Origin: Dysidea avara
Taxonomy: Eukaryota; Porifera; Demospongiae; Dictyoceratida; Dysideidae
Reading direction: 5' to 3'
Assembly: GCF_963678975.1 (NCBI RefSeq)
Contig: NC_089281.1
Location: forward strand, 25,586,765 to 25,650,764
DNA: 64,000 nt
Part shown: positions 12,225 to 23,592 of the stretch, in pieces
Layout: every line of letters starts with the position of its first letter
Position numbering within the stretch: position 1 is the stretch's first letter
Translations under genes and position numbers: made by a program
Notes under the pieces: generated by a model
Told to the model about the DNA's origin: nothing
Seen by the model: the letters and a program-made list of their open reading frames with translations, nothing else
Database searches by the model: none

Positions 12225-14030
12225 ATAATAAGCTCAGATCCAATTGCCTTCTAAATAAATGGCTACTCGTGCTATAATAGTTACTGTTGTCCGGGGTCTT
12301 GCTTCCCAAGATTGCACTGTCAGAAATCATTATTATAATTTCCTAATCCGTAAACACTACAGGAAGGGCAAATTTCCTAAAAGAGATTCCTAAGAAGTTT
12401 GTCCTGTCTTGTAGTACATGTGTTTGTGCATTGGAAAATTATGTAAAAACATTTTTTGCAATGCAATTTTGTACATAACAGTTGCACATACAGTATTTTG
12501 CAATAATATGATGGTCATGATAATGAAAATGGGTGAGTATGTAAAATGATTTCCTGTCCACATGTCACAAATGAGTTCATTTGGATGGGATAAAGCTACC
12601 GAGCAGGATATATGATGCAATCATCATAATAGCTATTTGTTACGGGGGCATGTTGGCACATAAAATTTGCCTACTTTTTCAAGTTTCCATAGCCCATACC
12701 ATTTTGTACAATCATGCTATGGCCTTGACATTTTCAGCATGTATTATTCAACAATCATCGGGCTTTATCACTGCACGAAAAGTAAGATGTTCTGCTTGTG
12801 TCAGCATGTAGGAAATTTTTTAAATGATTTCCTTTAGAATTTCCTATTTGAGTTATCATGCAGGAAATGTCCTTGAATATTTTCTGTACAATTTCCTGTT
12901 AGTGTCACATTGCAGTAAATTGTTTTAACATTTACAAGAAATGTAGATAAAATCAGTATTAAGATTTTCACCATATTCATGACAAGTGAAAATGCAGCTG
13001 TAAACTGATCAAATGGATACTGCAGGTTTCTTGTGTTTAGCTCAGTGTAATACTGAGCCAAAACGTGGTTCTCAACACAACATAGACTTTCAAAATCATA
13101 TAACAGAGTGGCTCTACAACAATGTGTAACACTGTAACCCGGCATATTATGCTGCTGCAATAACATTTTAGTGGTATATGAATTGTTATACTAAGGAAAC
13201 TCTATTTTACTTTTAAAATTAACTTTACGTGATGCCAGAATTGTATCTAAATCAACTACACCATATTTCTCAGTGACTTACCGTGCTACAGAAAAAAGAC
13301 GCTATAGCATACAGTGATGATACTCAACCCTTTAGGGCTTTCAACATGACAATATAAACAGTCAACACGTGGAGCTAGATAGTTGTGTACTGTATGCCAA
13401 GGTAAATATTGCATGAATTTATGGCCTTAATTGTGTGTTACACTTTGTGTCTTGTACAATATAGATGTTAGAATTTGTCATGAATAGTGACAGACAGCTG
13501 GGGAGTATGGCACTGTGACAAAGTGTTTATTTTAGTAAATATCTAGCGATGGCTTTACTTACTGTTTCAGCAGTTCACCATCTTCATGCTATGTACTTTA
13601 ATGTATACTACAATGATATACCTGGATTTGTGGTAAGGTACTGATTACTACGATAAAATAACCTGCACTTGGTTGCCAGGAGATGAAAAAAAATAGTGCA
13701 TTTCATGAATATAATAATAAAGGAAATGTAAGTGGCTATATGAATATTATACATGTATGGTACCATAAAAAATCTCCCCTAGTGTATGTATAAGGAAAAT
13801 GTTTTTACATAATTTTCCGATGCACAAACACATGTACTACAAGACAGGACAAACTTCTTAGGAATCTCTTTAAGGAAATTTGCCCTTCCTGTAGTGTTTA
13901 CAGAGTAGGAAATTATAATAATGATTTCTGACAGTGCAATCTTGGGAAGCAAGACCCTGGACAACAGTAACTATTATAGCATGAGTAGCCATTTATTTAG
14001 AAGGCAATTGGATCTGAGCTTATTATGCTT
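12225..14030. mobile_element. Inverted-repeat element X, complete copy
   Basis: Terminal inverted repeats of about 240 bp start ATAATAAGCTCAGATCC at 12225 and close with the complement at about 14028. The interior from about 12785 matches the truncated left-arm copy (7491 back to 6475). The segment 12465-12785 is present only here. No transposase is recognised. An ORF at 12834-13166 (minus) is a shadow of repeat sequence. Probably a long-TIR MITE or fold-back element. Confidence 0.55.
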
Positions 14031-14662
14031 TTTTGAAGTTTCCTATTATTTGTTTGAAAAATGCTCCATATGTCTTAAATATCTCGGTGGCTTTCAATAC
14101 CTTTCAACAACTCATATCGAGGGGTACGTGTGTAGCCATAAAATCTACCTACATCATCATAATGTCATGTTACATAATTATGTGACCGGCCTGCGAAGAG
14201 ATAGATGGCATGTGGGCACATAACTTTTTGAAACTTTAATGACTTTCAATTTAAGTATTTTTTGAACATTTACTATGGTTTGCAGATTATATAGCTTAGC
14301 AGATCAGTGTTCCATTGTGGTACCGAAATATGTCTCTATTGTGTGACTGGGTGTAGTTTGTGTCTACATGCCCTTTTTCACAAGCCTGCGGTCACATATG
14401 TGCAATGCCATACACTTACACCATATACTGTAACACAGTCCCTTAACAAGCTGGAAAGGCTATCCTCAACTCACTCCAGCACAAAGCTACAGCTGTGCTA
14501 ACTTTAAGTTTTGGCAGGCTACTCATTCACTAACAACTATAGTATCATAATCTCAAACACAACACAGTCAAGGTGTTGCTTATAACATACTCAACAAAAG
14601 ATATCGATACAGTAAGTTATGTAAGGTGTTCCGGGATGTGATACAGTAAAATTTGTATATTA
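14031..14662. repeat. Inverted-repeat arm, no gene seen
   Basis: This pairs with about 5590-6230 of the left arm. It contains an ORF at 14307-14501 identical in product to 5955-5761 but with no recognisable domain. Confidence 0.5.
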
Positions 14663-14669
14663 ATATCAT

Positions 14670-14948
14670 CAAGAGTACATAATAAAAATAGGGAGGGAGA
14701 GTGTCTAACTAGGACACCTTCAGCCAAAATCACTGCGTATTATAGACAATCCACACATTGGTCGAGCAAAAGCTTTACATTATTCAACACTTATCAACAG
14801 CACTCAACACCTATCAACAGATCTCTATCATCAGTAAAAGTGTTAATTTGTTCAAAGATCATTGTCTATTCAATAATACGCAGTGATTTTGTACAGGCTG
14901 TATTGGCAGTTAGACACTCTCCCTCCCTATTTTTATTATGTACTCTTG
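14670..14948. mobile_element. 279-bp MITE with 41-bp perfect TIRs and 7-bp TSD
   Basis: The terminal inverted repeats begin CAAGAGTACATAATAAAAAT and match perfectly over 41 bp. The 7-base duplication ATATCAT flanks it (14663-14669 and 14949-14955). The left arm at about 5600 preserves the empty site, so insertion followed the arm duplication. The interior contains TCAACACCTATCAACA, a 16-mer also found next to the left end of the ULP1 transposon (about 16758). Confidence 0.9.
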
Positions 14949-14955
14949 ATATCAT

Positions 14956-15600
14956 TCACAACCAATGTTACATCGGTGGCAGTCCTAAATGTGTTTATGT
15001 GGTTCCCCTTTTCAATTATTTAACTCTGAATCAGTGACAGGCTATAATTATAATTGGCTAGATCAATGACTATGTATACCACTGTATTTCAGTAGCATCT
15101 GTAGCTACACAATTGCTTTTAACTAACATGCATACTGTGCATGCAGCTATTGAACCCTTCATATTAGCTACAAACGGTTGAGATGATATGTTCATGAAAC
15201 TTTTGTTTTCACGGAAGTTCAAAGTTTAGATCACGTCCTTAAACCACGCATTGCTCTATGCGATATTGAGATCAGTGCCGGAAGTTCAGAGATTAGCGGG
15301 TCATCACACGTATGTATATCCTCCAACCCACACATAATTATTAGGAAAAAAATATTTCACAGATCCTTTACACTTCGGAATAGGAATCTGGCTGTTTTCA
15401 CACTTCTCCCCGAATTCTCACCTCCGTCGACACCTTTCTGTTATAAACGCCCCAACCCTAAAACATTTTTTCTACTATAGTGCTACCGTAACCTTGTAGC
15501 GGCGATGCTGTAAGCGGAACGTGTTATCTCTTGGAGGTTTGCACGCAAGTCTTACAAGGACAACGGTTTAGTTCAGACTTGGATAGCTCTAGTGCAATAG
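14956..15600. repeat. Inverted-repeat arm, no gene seen
   Basis: This is the counterpart of about 4949-5590. No ORF with a recognisable domain. Confidence 0.5.
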
Positions 15601-15735
15601 TTGTCAATTTCATTCCCCACCCTCCGCCCCGGGGGGTGGGGAATACAGGGGATTTGACAAATCGTAGTGTCAAATTCCCAACTACTGGGGCAAAATCGGC
15701 TGTCAAATCCCCACTATGCCCCCACCCCCTAGTAG

Positions 15736-16643
15736 TAGCGATTCCGGAATTCCGTAAATTCTGCATAAAATTTTCTCCGTGAATCCTCCATTGGGAAGAT
15801 GGCACAATTGATTCGCTGCCGTACGAGTGTTTGATCAAACAGTTAGATCGTTTCTAGGGTTTCTGGGGACGAGGAACACGATGTTGCTGTTAGTTTCCTT
15901 CTATAAATGTGTTTATGTGGTGTTTTATGCCAATTCTAAGATTGTTTTTCAATATATTTACCACAATGTAATGTTGTCTTCGCCAGAAACGACCCAGCAC
16001 ATGTTAGTTACACCAAGTGCAACATTTTTGTCCATGTAGTTTTCATTATTAGTATGCAAAAAGTCAGCAAATTTGAAACATAAATAACCAAGTTGTCTGG
16101 TGCGTCACTTTGGTAGCTATCAAGGAGCTAAAAAGTAACAGTAAAAATAACTGTATAAGCAGATATAAATGAACAGTACAAGTCCTTGTTTTGCATGCAC
16201 ATTGTATTTTGGGTGAAGGTGACTAGTACAGAGTGTTTGCATTCAGACCAAGTGCAAGTTGTTTTGCCATTTGTAATATGCTAAGTTCATGCAACTGTTA
16301 GGTGGCCTTCTACAGAGGTGACCTTTACTGAGAGGGTCTTATAATGGTGGTTGCACTATAGTCCATGTACTGAGGTATTTATATCAGGAAACAGAAGTTG
16401 AAAATGTTTTTGCAAACCTGAGTTATAAACATTTGTTCAATTGTGCCATTTTTGGGGACTTTTTCAATGAAAAGAAGCGGAGAAAGTTTTACCATTTTTA
16501 AAGGATAAAATTGCTTATAACTCCATCATCCATTGATGGATTTTTAAAAACTAAGTGTCTATGAGATCCTTAGGGAGCGCTGCACAAGCCTGTGCTAAAT
16601 AGAAATTGTTTCCATCAATTTTAAAATTCTCCCGGAATCGCTA
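15736..16643. mobile_element. 908-bp MITE with 12-bp TIRs and 7-bp TSD
   Basis: Termini TAGCGATTCCGG / CCGGAATCGCTA are flanked by CTAGTAG on both sides (15729-15735 and 16644-16650). The left arm at about 4810 shows the empty site with one CTAGTAG. The termini differ from those of the 939-bp left-arm MITE at three of twelve positions. ORFs inside (for example 15827-16039) have no recognisable domain. Confidence 0.85.
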
Positions 16644-16845
16644 CTAGTAGGGGATTTGACAACACCTCAAGGATGACTAAGCGCATATTTCATGCATGCG
16701 ACTAGTCACCTGTAGCATAGATAATATATACCTTACCCGGGATTGGAAACGGAGGCAATCAACACCTATCAACAAGTTCACTCAGCGTTGTAGTATCGCG
16801 AGTTTAGTGTAACGTAATTCCGTAATTCAGTCCGTGTTTTATAAA

Positions 16846-18126
16846 ATGGCGAATGCTGGAACTCGTAAAAGAACTCGTGCTAGAAAGAAGAGCTCGAAGC
16901 GGAAGAGCGGAGAATCCGATGGAAATGACGATGCTGGTTCGTTGTCATTATAGCTAACAATAAACAACCAGCGCTGGTAGCAGAATTTGGGCATTTTTAC
17001 AGCTTAAACATTCAATCACTGATGTGCCTGGCCTGGCCTTGTTTGTGTGCAAGTTATGTTGATGTAGCCATTCATTAGCTATACCCATAGATAATATATA
17101 CCTTACTATGCTATACCATACCTGTCTTTTTCTTTCAATGCAGGTCCCAAAGCAAAAGATACTTTTGTGGAAGCACTCAGAAGCGTATTGAATGATGATT
17201 CATTTAAAATAATGTCCTCAGAAGCAATTGAAGCAAGAAAAGCGGCACAGATTCTGTTAGACTGGTGTCTTGATGCTGCCAACAATAGCTGTTTTACAAC
17301 ATTTGTTTTGAAATTGTCAGAAGACCTGAAACAGGCAATGAGCTCTTGTAAGAAGAAATCATGCAATCGTGAGAAACTTTGGAGAAATTTTTTTCTGTTG
17401 CGCTCTTCAGAGAAATTTCGAGAGGACTGGGTAAATTTTTTGGACTCCGCTAATGTGGCTGCTACACCTATCCTGTATCAGCATTTAACTGATATTTTGT
17501 TCAGGGGATACATTGGTGATCATGTGACAGGGTGTACAGCTGAAACCAAGGTTGATCCAGCACCAGCTGTAACAAAACGCGAAGGCAATGCTCTTCGTTA
17601 TGCTGCCGGCTATGTTTGTAGACATTTACGTAAGAAAATCGAACGCAGTAAACATGAGCTTAAGGAAGAGATGGTATTGTGCCTGATGGCTTTAACAAAG
17701 GACACACCCGAAGAACATAGTGAATGTGGCAGTTCTGAAGAATGGACATTAGCACTAGATAGAGGTGGGCTATGGTATGTTAAAGAAACAACATTTATAT
17801 TGTTTATTGCAATAGAAGAAGAAGTGAGAGAATGCCTAAAAATGTTACTTGGTAGCAACCCAGCAGCTGGAAAAAAAGAGGAGATTGTTGAAAAAGTTAT
17901 TTCCAGTGATGATGTTGAATTTTATTGGCTGATTTCCACTGCAGATTTCGAGATTGGTGAGAAGGAGGTACATAGTGCACTTCTTAAGGAAATAGTGCAG
18001 CTTTATGTGACTATCCGTGGATTTTCATATGCGAGCTTTTGGATGGAGAAATTTAAGCAGTCAGCAAAAAAGAGTACACAGCGGTCAAAAAGCTTACGTA
18101 GAGACTTGTATGATAGCAGCTTATAG
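16846..18126 (+). CDS. Transposon-encoded 357-aa protein, candidate transposase
   Basis: Two exons, 16846-16936 and 17144-18126, joined by a GT-AG intron with a pyrimidine-rich acceptor (TTTCTTTCAATGCAG). Exon 1 starts at an ATG and encodes a very basic, NLS-like N-terminus (RKRTRARKKSSKRK). The main body contains NALRYAAGYVCRHLRKK, an acidic middle, and near the C-terminus TIRGFSYASFWMEKFKQ followed by SKSLRRDLYD. From memory, proteins with these blocks are common and uncharacterised in cnidarian and sponge genomes, which fits a mobile-element protein. I cannot place a DDE triad with confidence, so catalytic function is inference. It converges on the minus-strand ULP1 gene, 117 bases away. 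Confidence 0.7.
17086..17106 (+). repeat. Internal 21-bp copy of the transposon TIR
   Basis: Repeats the outermost 21 bases of the element's TIR (CATAGATAATATATACC then TTAC) in the same orientation as the left end, inside the intron of the plus-strand gene. It is a likely subterminal binding site for the element's own DNA-binding protein. Confidence 0.6.
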
Positions 18127-18243
18127 TATATTATATTATTAACATTTGCAATGCTATGCATAACACAACTTTATTTTGTGATTACAACAACACAGTAAAT
18201 GATACAAGCGAAATATTAATTAATTGATTAATAAAAATGGAAT

Positions 18244-19204
18244 TTAAGGCAACAGCTTTTGCAGAAGTAATTCTAATACCATTTGTCGCCTAATGCTAGC
18301 CATATCACATTGACTAAAGTTGAAAGAAGTTTTGTTAGCCAGGCACTGAGCAATTCTGCATACAAACACACCACAGTCTGAATTATTTGTCTGTTGTGGA
18401 ACACCTTGCGAAGTAGAGCAATTCCATTCCGTGGTAGAGGCACAGTTGGATGATTTCTCTAAAATATATGATTTTAATGCTTCCAAACATGCTGGATTTG
18501 GTTCATGCAGCGAGTCATAATAAACAATCTGTAGGTCAGCTGTGCTTATGCTTGCTAAACACCAGTGTGCTCCAAGGTGCACTGGAACCAACAACAACCT
18601 CTTGCTAAATAAATCAGTTTCCTTTGTCCACCGGCACACTGCCTGGGAACCAAAACGTACAAGCTTTGGATAGAAAAATGTGCTGTATACGTAGACATCT
18701 GTGTTGGCCTCAGCTACTAATTTCATGTAGCAGTTTATCACCTAGCAAAAGAAAATGGCAACACATAAAAAATAAGTACTACATCACAAATAGCCTTACT
18801 TGGTCATTTAACCATCCGGTATCTTTTAAAGTCCAGAAGTCATGACGTGTTAAAGTAATGGTACAACACCTTGATAATTCTTCCTCCGCAGGTCCTGGTC
18901 CTAGTGCCTCACTAATCATATCATCATCAGTAGAATGGGCCTTCTGCTCAAATGATATGTCCATTTCTGTCACATCATTTCTATCGTGACTGCCAGCAAG
19001 TGTATCCTTTTCATCCATTTCAACAATGTCTACTTCTGCAGAAGTTTGCTGATGCTTATGACTTTTCACCTGATCATTCGAGCAAGATTCATGGGAGGCT
19101 TCTGTCACATATGATGTTGCTTTTTCATTAAGTACTGGTGCTGGCACATCATTACTGTTAGGGTTATTGCTTGAACTGGCAGGCATGTCAACAGTAACAA
19201 CTTT
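18244..19204 (-). CDS. ULP1/SENP-type cysteine protease (C48) exons
   Basis: Two exons on the minus strand, about 19204-18800 and 18741-18244, joined by a short GT-AG intron (CAA|GTAAGG ... TTGCTAG|GTG). An acidic, serine-rich linker leads into a complete ULP1 catalytic domain. The family start LTRHDFWTLKDTGWLND is followed by the histidine of VHLGAHWCL, the aspartate of YYDSL, the glutamine of VPQQTNN and the nucleophile in SDCGVFVC. ULP1 proteases cut SUMO or similar modifiers from proteins. Here the gene rides in a DNA transposon, so it may shield element proteins from sumoylation or process them; that role is inference. Its 5' border is unclear: it may continue from the upstream exons (20177-19227) or be separate. 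Confidence 0.85.
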
Positions 19205-19226
19205 CTGTACAGGAATATCCAAATAT

Positions 19227-20177
19227 TTATGCTGTCACGTCATTTCTATCGTGGCGACGTGACAGCATAGCTGATAGTGTTTTCTTGTATTTCTTACAAC
19301 ATATGCACAGCCTGGACTCTTCTGTACTGTTCATCAATATATCACACTCAACATGATAGATGGATAAGCTACCAGTCCTTGCGGTGTCCAGTGCTGCCAC
19401 AGTGCTGGTTCCTACAAAAGTTATTCACATCAAAGTATGGTGAACACAACAAAGGTATGCACACATAAAACTTGTCATGCTCTATTGACTTTACATACAG
19501 TTAAATGTATGCAGAAAGGACAGCTTACTTGAATTATCTTTGAGTTCGCCATTCTGAATGTTTGGGAGCTTCAAGAATGCATCATCACAGTTGCCTTCGC
19601 AAACCTTGCTTGTATGTAGAATGTTGATAAAGTTTGATACATGTGAAACTACAGGAAACATAAAATTTCCATTGCATGTTTAATATCGTACAGCAATCCA
19701 ACCAATACCTGAATTAAGAGATGTCGGAATGTCTTTCAAAAGAGCAGATGAGGGCTTCAGAGTTTCTCTTTTATAATTCACAATCCATGAGAAGTCTTCC
19801 TTAATGGCTAACGATCTTAAAACCTCAGTGCCAGACTCAAAATAACCCAGTTGGAATATTCTCAATTCTGCATTTTGGATTGTATCAATCCACCCTGTAA
19901 AAGGAATGATTTAGCTAAGCATCTGCACACACTGTGTCACTATACCTGAAGGAATGCCATTACACTGTTTCAGTCTACTGTGCAAAATATCCAAAGACCT
20001 GACTGGTGCATCAACAAATGAGCACAAAGGCAGAGACACTTGAAATGACAGTGGCAGAGACACCTTCAGCACTGACACATCTCTCAAAGGAATTGAAACT
20101 GGTAGCCTCTTAGGTTTAGGCTGCCAGTGTTTGTTACTATGAAGTCTAAGCTTTCTGTGACCTCTCCTATCATTCAT
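19227..20177 (-). CDS. Transposon minus-strand exons upstream of ULP1, zinc-knuckle-like
   Basis: Four exons fit together in one frame with phase-1 GT-AG introns: 20177-19946, 19894-19709, 19648-19529 and 19411-19227, giving 240 residues to a TAA. Features include a basic start (NDRRGHRKLRLHSNKH), a middle CEGNCDDAFLKLPN, and a cysteine cluster CICCKKYKKTL near the end that may bind metal. Two further open stretches upstream (about 20699-20678 and 20560-20400) could be earlier exons. The TAA falls in a perfect 14-bp-stem hairpin. The ULP1 frame opens a few bases later in another phase, so the two parts may once have been one protein. A 36-base intron, a frameshift or two genes are all possible. 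Confidence 0.55.
19228..19269. repeat. Perfect 14-bp-stem hairpin at gene junction
   Basis: TATGCTGTCACGTC and GACGTGACAGCATA surround a 14-base loop. It coincides with the stop of the upstream exon set and the opening of the ULP1 frame. Part of it resembles 18963-18990, which encodes SHDRNDV, suggesting a small local duplication. Confidence 0.8.
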
Positions 20178-21069
20178 CTGCAAAAAAATCCAGTGCAAAC
20201 TATAGCTATATGCATAATAATAAAGCAACAGTTCTGAAAAGGAAATACTTGCATTCACTTGAAGATTCAAGGATTTCGCCTACATCAGTACAAGTCAGCA
20301 GCCTTAAAACTATCCTATTTTGTTTGTATACATATGAATTACAGGAAATACTTAAGAAAGAAAGTTAGTAGCCTTTAGAAAATGACCTGTAGGCCTCAAA
20401 ACTTAATACCTCAAAATCGCTTGTTTCGCAGTTGCGCTGCAATTTGATGGCATAGACGGTAAAACTAAGGGTTTTAAGTTGCATGATTTTGTCCGCTAAT
20501 GTCTCAGCTTTCAAACAGTGTAGTTTACATCGAAAAATATCGCTCCCACACTGCTCTACGAACCCCAAAAGTCGAGGGTACGACTAAAAAGCCATTTTTT
20601 TGCATAAACCGCGTCAAACGCTATTTGTTCAAAATTTTGACGATTGTATGCAAGTAATACAACAGTATTGTTCTTACCACCACGGTAAATCCTCTTCATG
20701 TTCACAACTAGTAGCTTATCTACCCGTTCTTTTCCTTTCTTCCGTCGGCGAGGTGAAACCTTACATATCAAAGCGAAAGTGTCAATTATTACAATGCTGA
20801 CGGCTCGCGATTTTTGTATTGAAGTGTGTCCGGTTTCCAATCCCGGGTAAGGTATATATTATCTATGCCTGTAGCTAGTAAAATCATAGCAAGTGCGCCG
20901 ATTTTATTGTTTAGAAATGCAATTACCGAAAATAGGTCAATGAATTGGACAACTGTCAATTGCCGCAGGGGTGGGGACAAGAAGCAATGTCAAATCCCCA
21001 CCTGGGGTGTGGGGACGCCCGGGGGTGTGGGGACGCCCGGGGGTAGGGGGTGGGGCATGAAATTGACAA

Positions 21070-23197
21070 GTGCATAGTAGTTAAAGTAATTATTATGAAC
21101 AGGTAGCTATGAACAATGCTTTATGAAACATGAAAATTTGGAAACGTTTTAAGACTCTTTGCAGATCCCATGCAGTTACAATAATACAGATTGTGTATTA
21201 TACACTTCCTGCATGCTTGCTACAACAGTCACACTACTGCAGCAGTATAGAGCAGGATGTACGTGTATACCCATACATGACATGGCCCTGAATAAAAATG
21301 TCTTTGATATACTGAATTAAAACTAGTAATAATTGACATTCTGTATTACTACTAGGAGATGATGCATGCTTAGGATACATCCTTTCCTACCATAGAACAG
21401 GTGAAGCCAGATAGAAGTTTATTTGAAGGAGTAGAGAACAAAAGTCTACTGGTCTCCGTAATTTCTGACTAACAAGAGCTGATAAAACTGCATAGATAAT
21501 TGTTTGCATAACCATATATTATTGCTTGCTGAAAAATCACCTACGTAAGTATAGCAATGTTTTGATTGCAGTACAGAGAACACATTGAAACATTTAAACT
21601 TCTTTTCTCAATGAAATTAGCCAGCAGGAGATTAGAACTTGCATCTGCCTGGTTTCATTTGCAGTCAAATTAACTATGCCAAAAGTTCTTTATTTAGACA
21701 GAATATTTTACAATAATCTGACATTTTTAATAATCAATAATGTGACATTTTTACACAATTTCCTTATTCCCATGAGCGTCTGATTAGAGAGGCTTCATTG
21801 TATCATACTGAATACGAGTCAGTCTTCATATTTGTTTAGGAAAGAATGGCAATTAGATGTGAAACTAAAATAATACTGCATATTTTCAAAAATATATCAT
21901 TGAATACTGCCCAGTTTTCATCTTCAAAGATTTTAAGACTGGAAACTAAAAGCTACTGAATGATTGCAAGGATTATAGAATGTTTTAAAAGGAGCGTAAA
22001 CTTAGGAGTATAAAGATTATAAGGAATAGAGCAATAAAAAAACTGAAAAACTTGTATTCTTATTAAAGACAAAAATATTTAATTTATGTGAAGATTTCTT
22101 AAAAGTTCCATAAATGCATAAGCAAAGTTAATATTGTGTAAAGGTTTCACTTATTTCATGGTAGAAAAGGATGTATACTAAACAATCTAACATGCATCAT
22201 ATCCTATTAGGAACACAGAAGATCAATTATTACTAGGTGTGTTGTACTAATTTAGTTGACATAACTGTTATTTTACAAGTACCACAAATACCTGAATAAA
22301 GTTAATGTGAGGAAATTAAGATATCATACCTTTAAAATTGCTTGCTATATGGTCTCTTAAATCTCTTAATTGATGCAATTATAATAGCTGTCAACAACTC
22401 TCTTATATTGAGAAGCAAGTGTGTAGTTAGCAGTGTGCCATACGTAGCTAGTTAGCTATATATACAAGTCACAACAATAATGACTACCGTTCACCAAATG
22501 TATTTACTATAAAGTATATAAAGAACCTTTAGTCACAGCTTCATAGTTAAGCTACACTGCCTCACGAACACTGTGACTGCTCCATTAGAGTATCTCGATC
22601 TTGTATGCAATTTTTCTTGAGAGAGATAATGGATTGGGAAGTGGGAAAGGGGGCGCATGCCCGTTTTACCTTTCCTCCCCCCTCCCAGGATCCGCCACTG
22701 AATAGCACAGCACATGCAGAAATAGCAAGGAGACTAATAAACAAATAAAGCACAAACAAACTAGATGATCCAATATACAATTAAATTCCAAAAAGATTCA
22801 ACTGATTATTCACAAGTCAAGCTATGGATTGCCATGTATGTGCTTTTGGAAAAGCATTTACTTTTCATGTCCGATAATGGCAAGGGTATAAACGGTTTGC
22901 TGAGATTTTTTCAATTTAGTGGCCAAACCAGTGCATGGTAACTAAACTACACTATGATTCAGCTAAGACGAAATATTTAGCCACGCTGTTAAGTGTACAT
23001 ATAGGACCAGGTAGTACTTGTGCTGCAAAGCCTTAAAATCTTTAGAAAGTTTAAATTGAAGTTTAGATCACGTTGTCATACAACCCACGCACACGAATTA
23101 CTCCGGATTTGCGACGGAAGTTTTCAAAAAAACAATTGGATGAAGTAGCTAGGTAGCAGGATATTCTGTAGCCCACGCATACAATGCAAACACTAAG
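21070..23197. repeat. 5' flank of copy B, shared by both palindromes, no gene
   Basis: This is the inverted counterpart of 1501-3623, and from about 21550 also of 38593-40242. It includes the hAT-like fragment with runs of C near 22670 and the dispersed ATACTCTAATGGAGCAG motif (about 22577-22606). No credible gene. Confidence 0.7.
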
Positions 23198-23592
23198 TAT
23201 ATAAAGCGTGGAACATTAGACAAAATCATGAGTACAAACTGCAGCTTAACTGAAAACTTCTGGATTCATTAGCTATCGTGGGAATATCAATTGAGGCTTA
23301 ATTATTTCTCTCGTCAACTGAAGCTATCTACTAGGTGAGTGCTACATATGTATATGGGTCAGTCTCATTAGGCATATATTATAGAGGCCATCTCTACTAC
23401 TTATAGCCTCACAAATTATGTGATGATGTGAAAACCTAGCTATACAATGCATGTGAAATTACATCAATTATCAACCGCATAGCTACACTGTAAAGTTTTA
23501 ATAAATAAATAACTAAACAACACTTAGTCTATCTCTTACATATTGAGTGTTACAGTAGCTATTTCAACTTATTTTTGTACACTGTAGTTAAA
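23198..23592 (+). promoter_or_regulatory. Copy B core promoter, 5' UTR exon and UTR intron
   Basis: TATATAAAG at 23198-23206. A putative untranslated exon ends at the strong donor CTAG|GTGAGT (intron from 23335). The acceptor CACTGTAG ends at 23587, five bases before the ATG at 23593. The order and spacing match copies A and C. Confidence 0.5.

Larger units (their letters stand above)
16716..20867. mobile_element. 4152-bp TIR transposon carrying a ULP1 protease gene
   Basis: The terminal inverted repeats are identical for 35 bp, start CATAGATAATATATACC and include CCCGGGATTGG. The 7-base target duplication CCTGTAG lies at both ends. The left arm lacks the element. A 21-bp repeat of the outer TIR lies internally at 17086-17106, as expected of a subterminal transposase-binding site. 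It contains convergent genes: a plus-strand two-exon gene (16846-18126) and minus-strand exons from about 20177 to 18244 ending in a ULP1-type protease. I do not recognise the superfamily. The 7-bp duplication does not fit TA, TTAA or 8-bp hAT classes cleanly. Perfect TIRs and mostly open frames suggest recent activity. Confidence 0.9.
15601..21069. mobile_element. MITE 'P' in right arm, split by two nested insertions
   Basis: The same element as 3624-4948, with ends TTGTCAATTTCATTCCCC and GGGGCATGAAATTGACAA. Here it is interrupted by a 908-bp MITE (15736-16643) and by the ULP1 transposon (16716-20867). Remaining P sequence is 15601-15735, 16651-16715 and 20868-21069. Confidence 0.7.
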
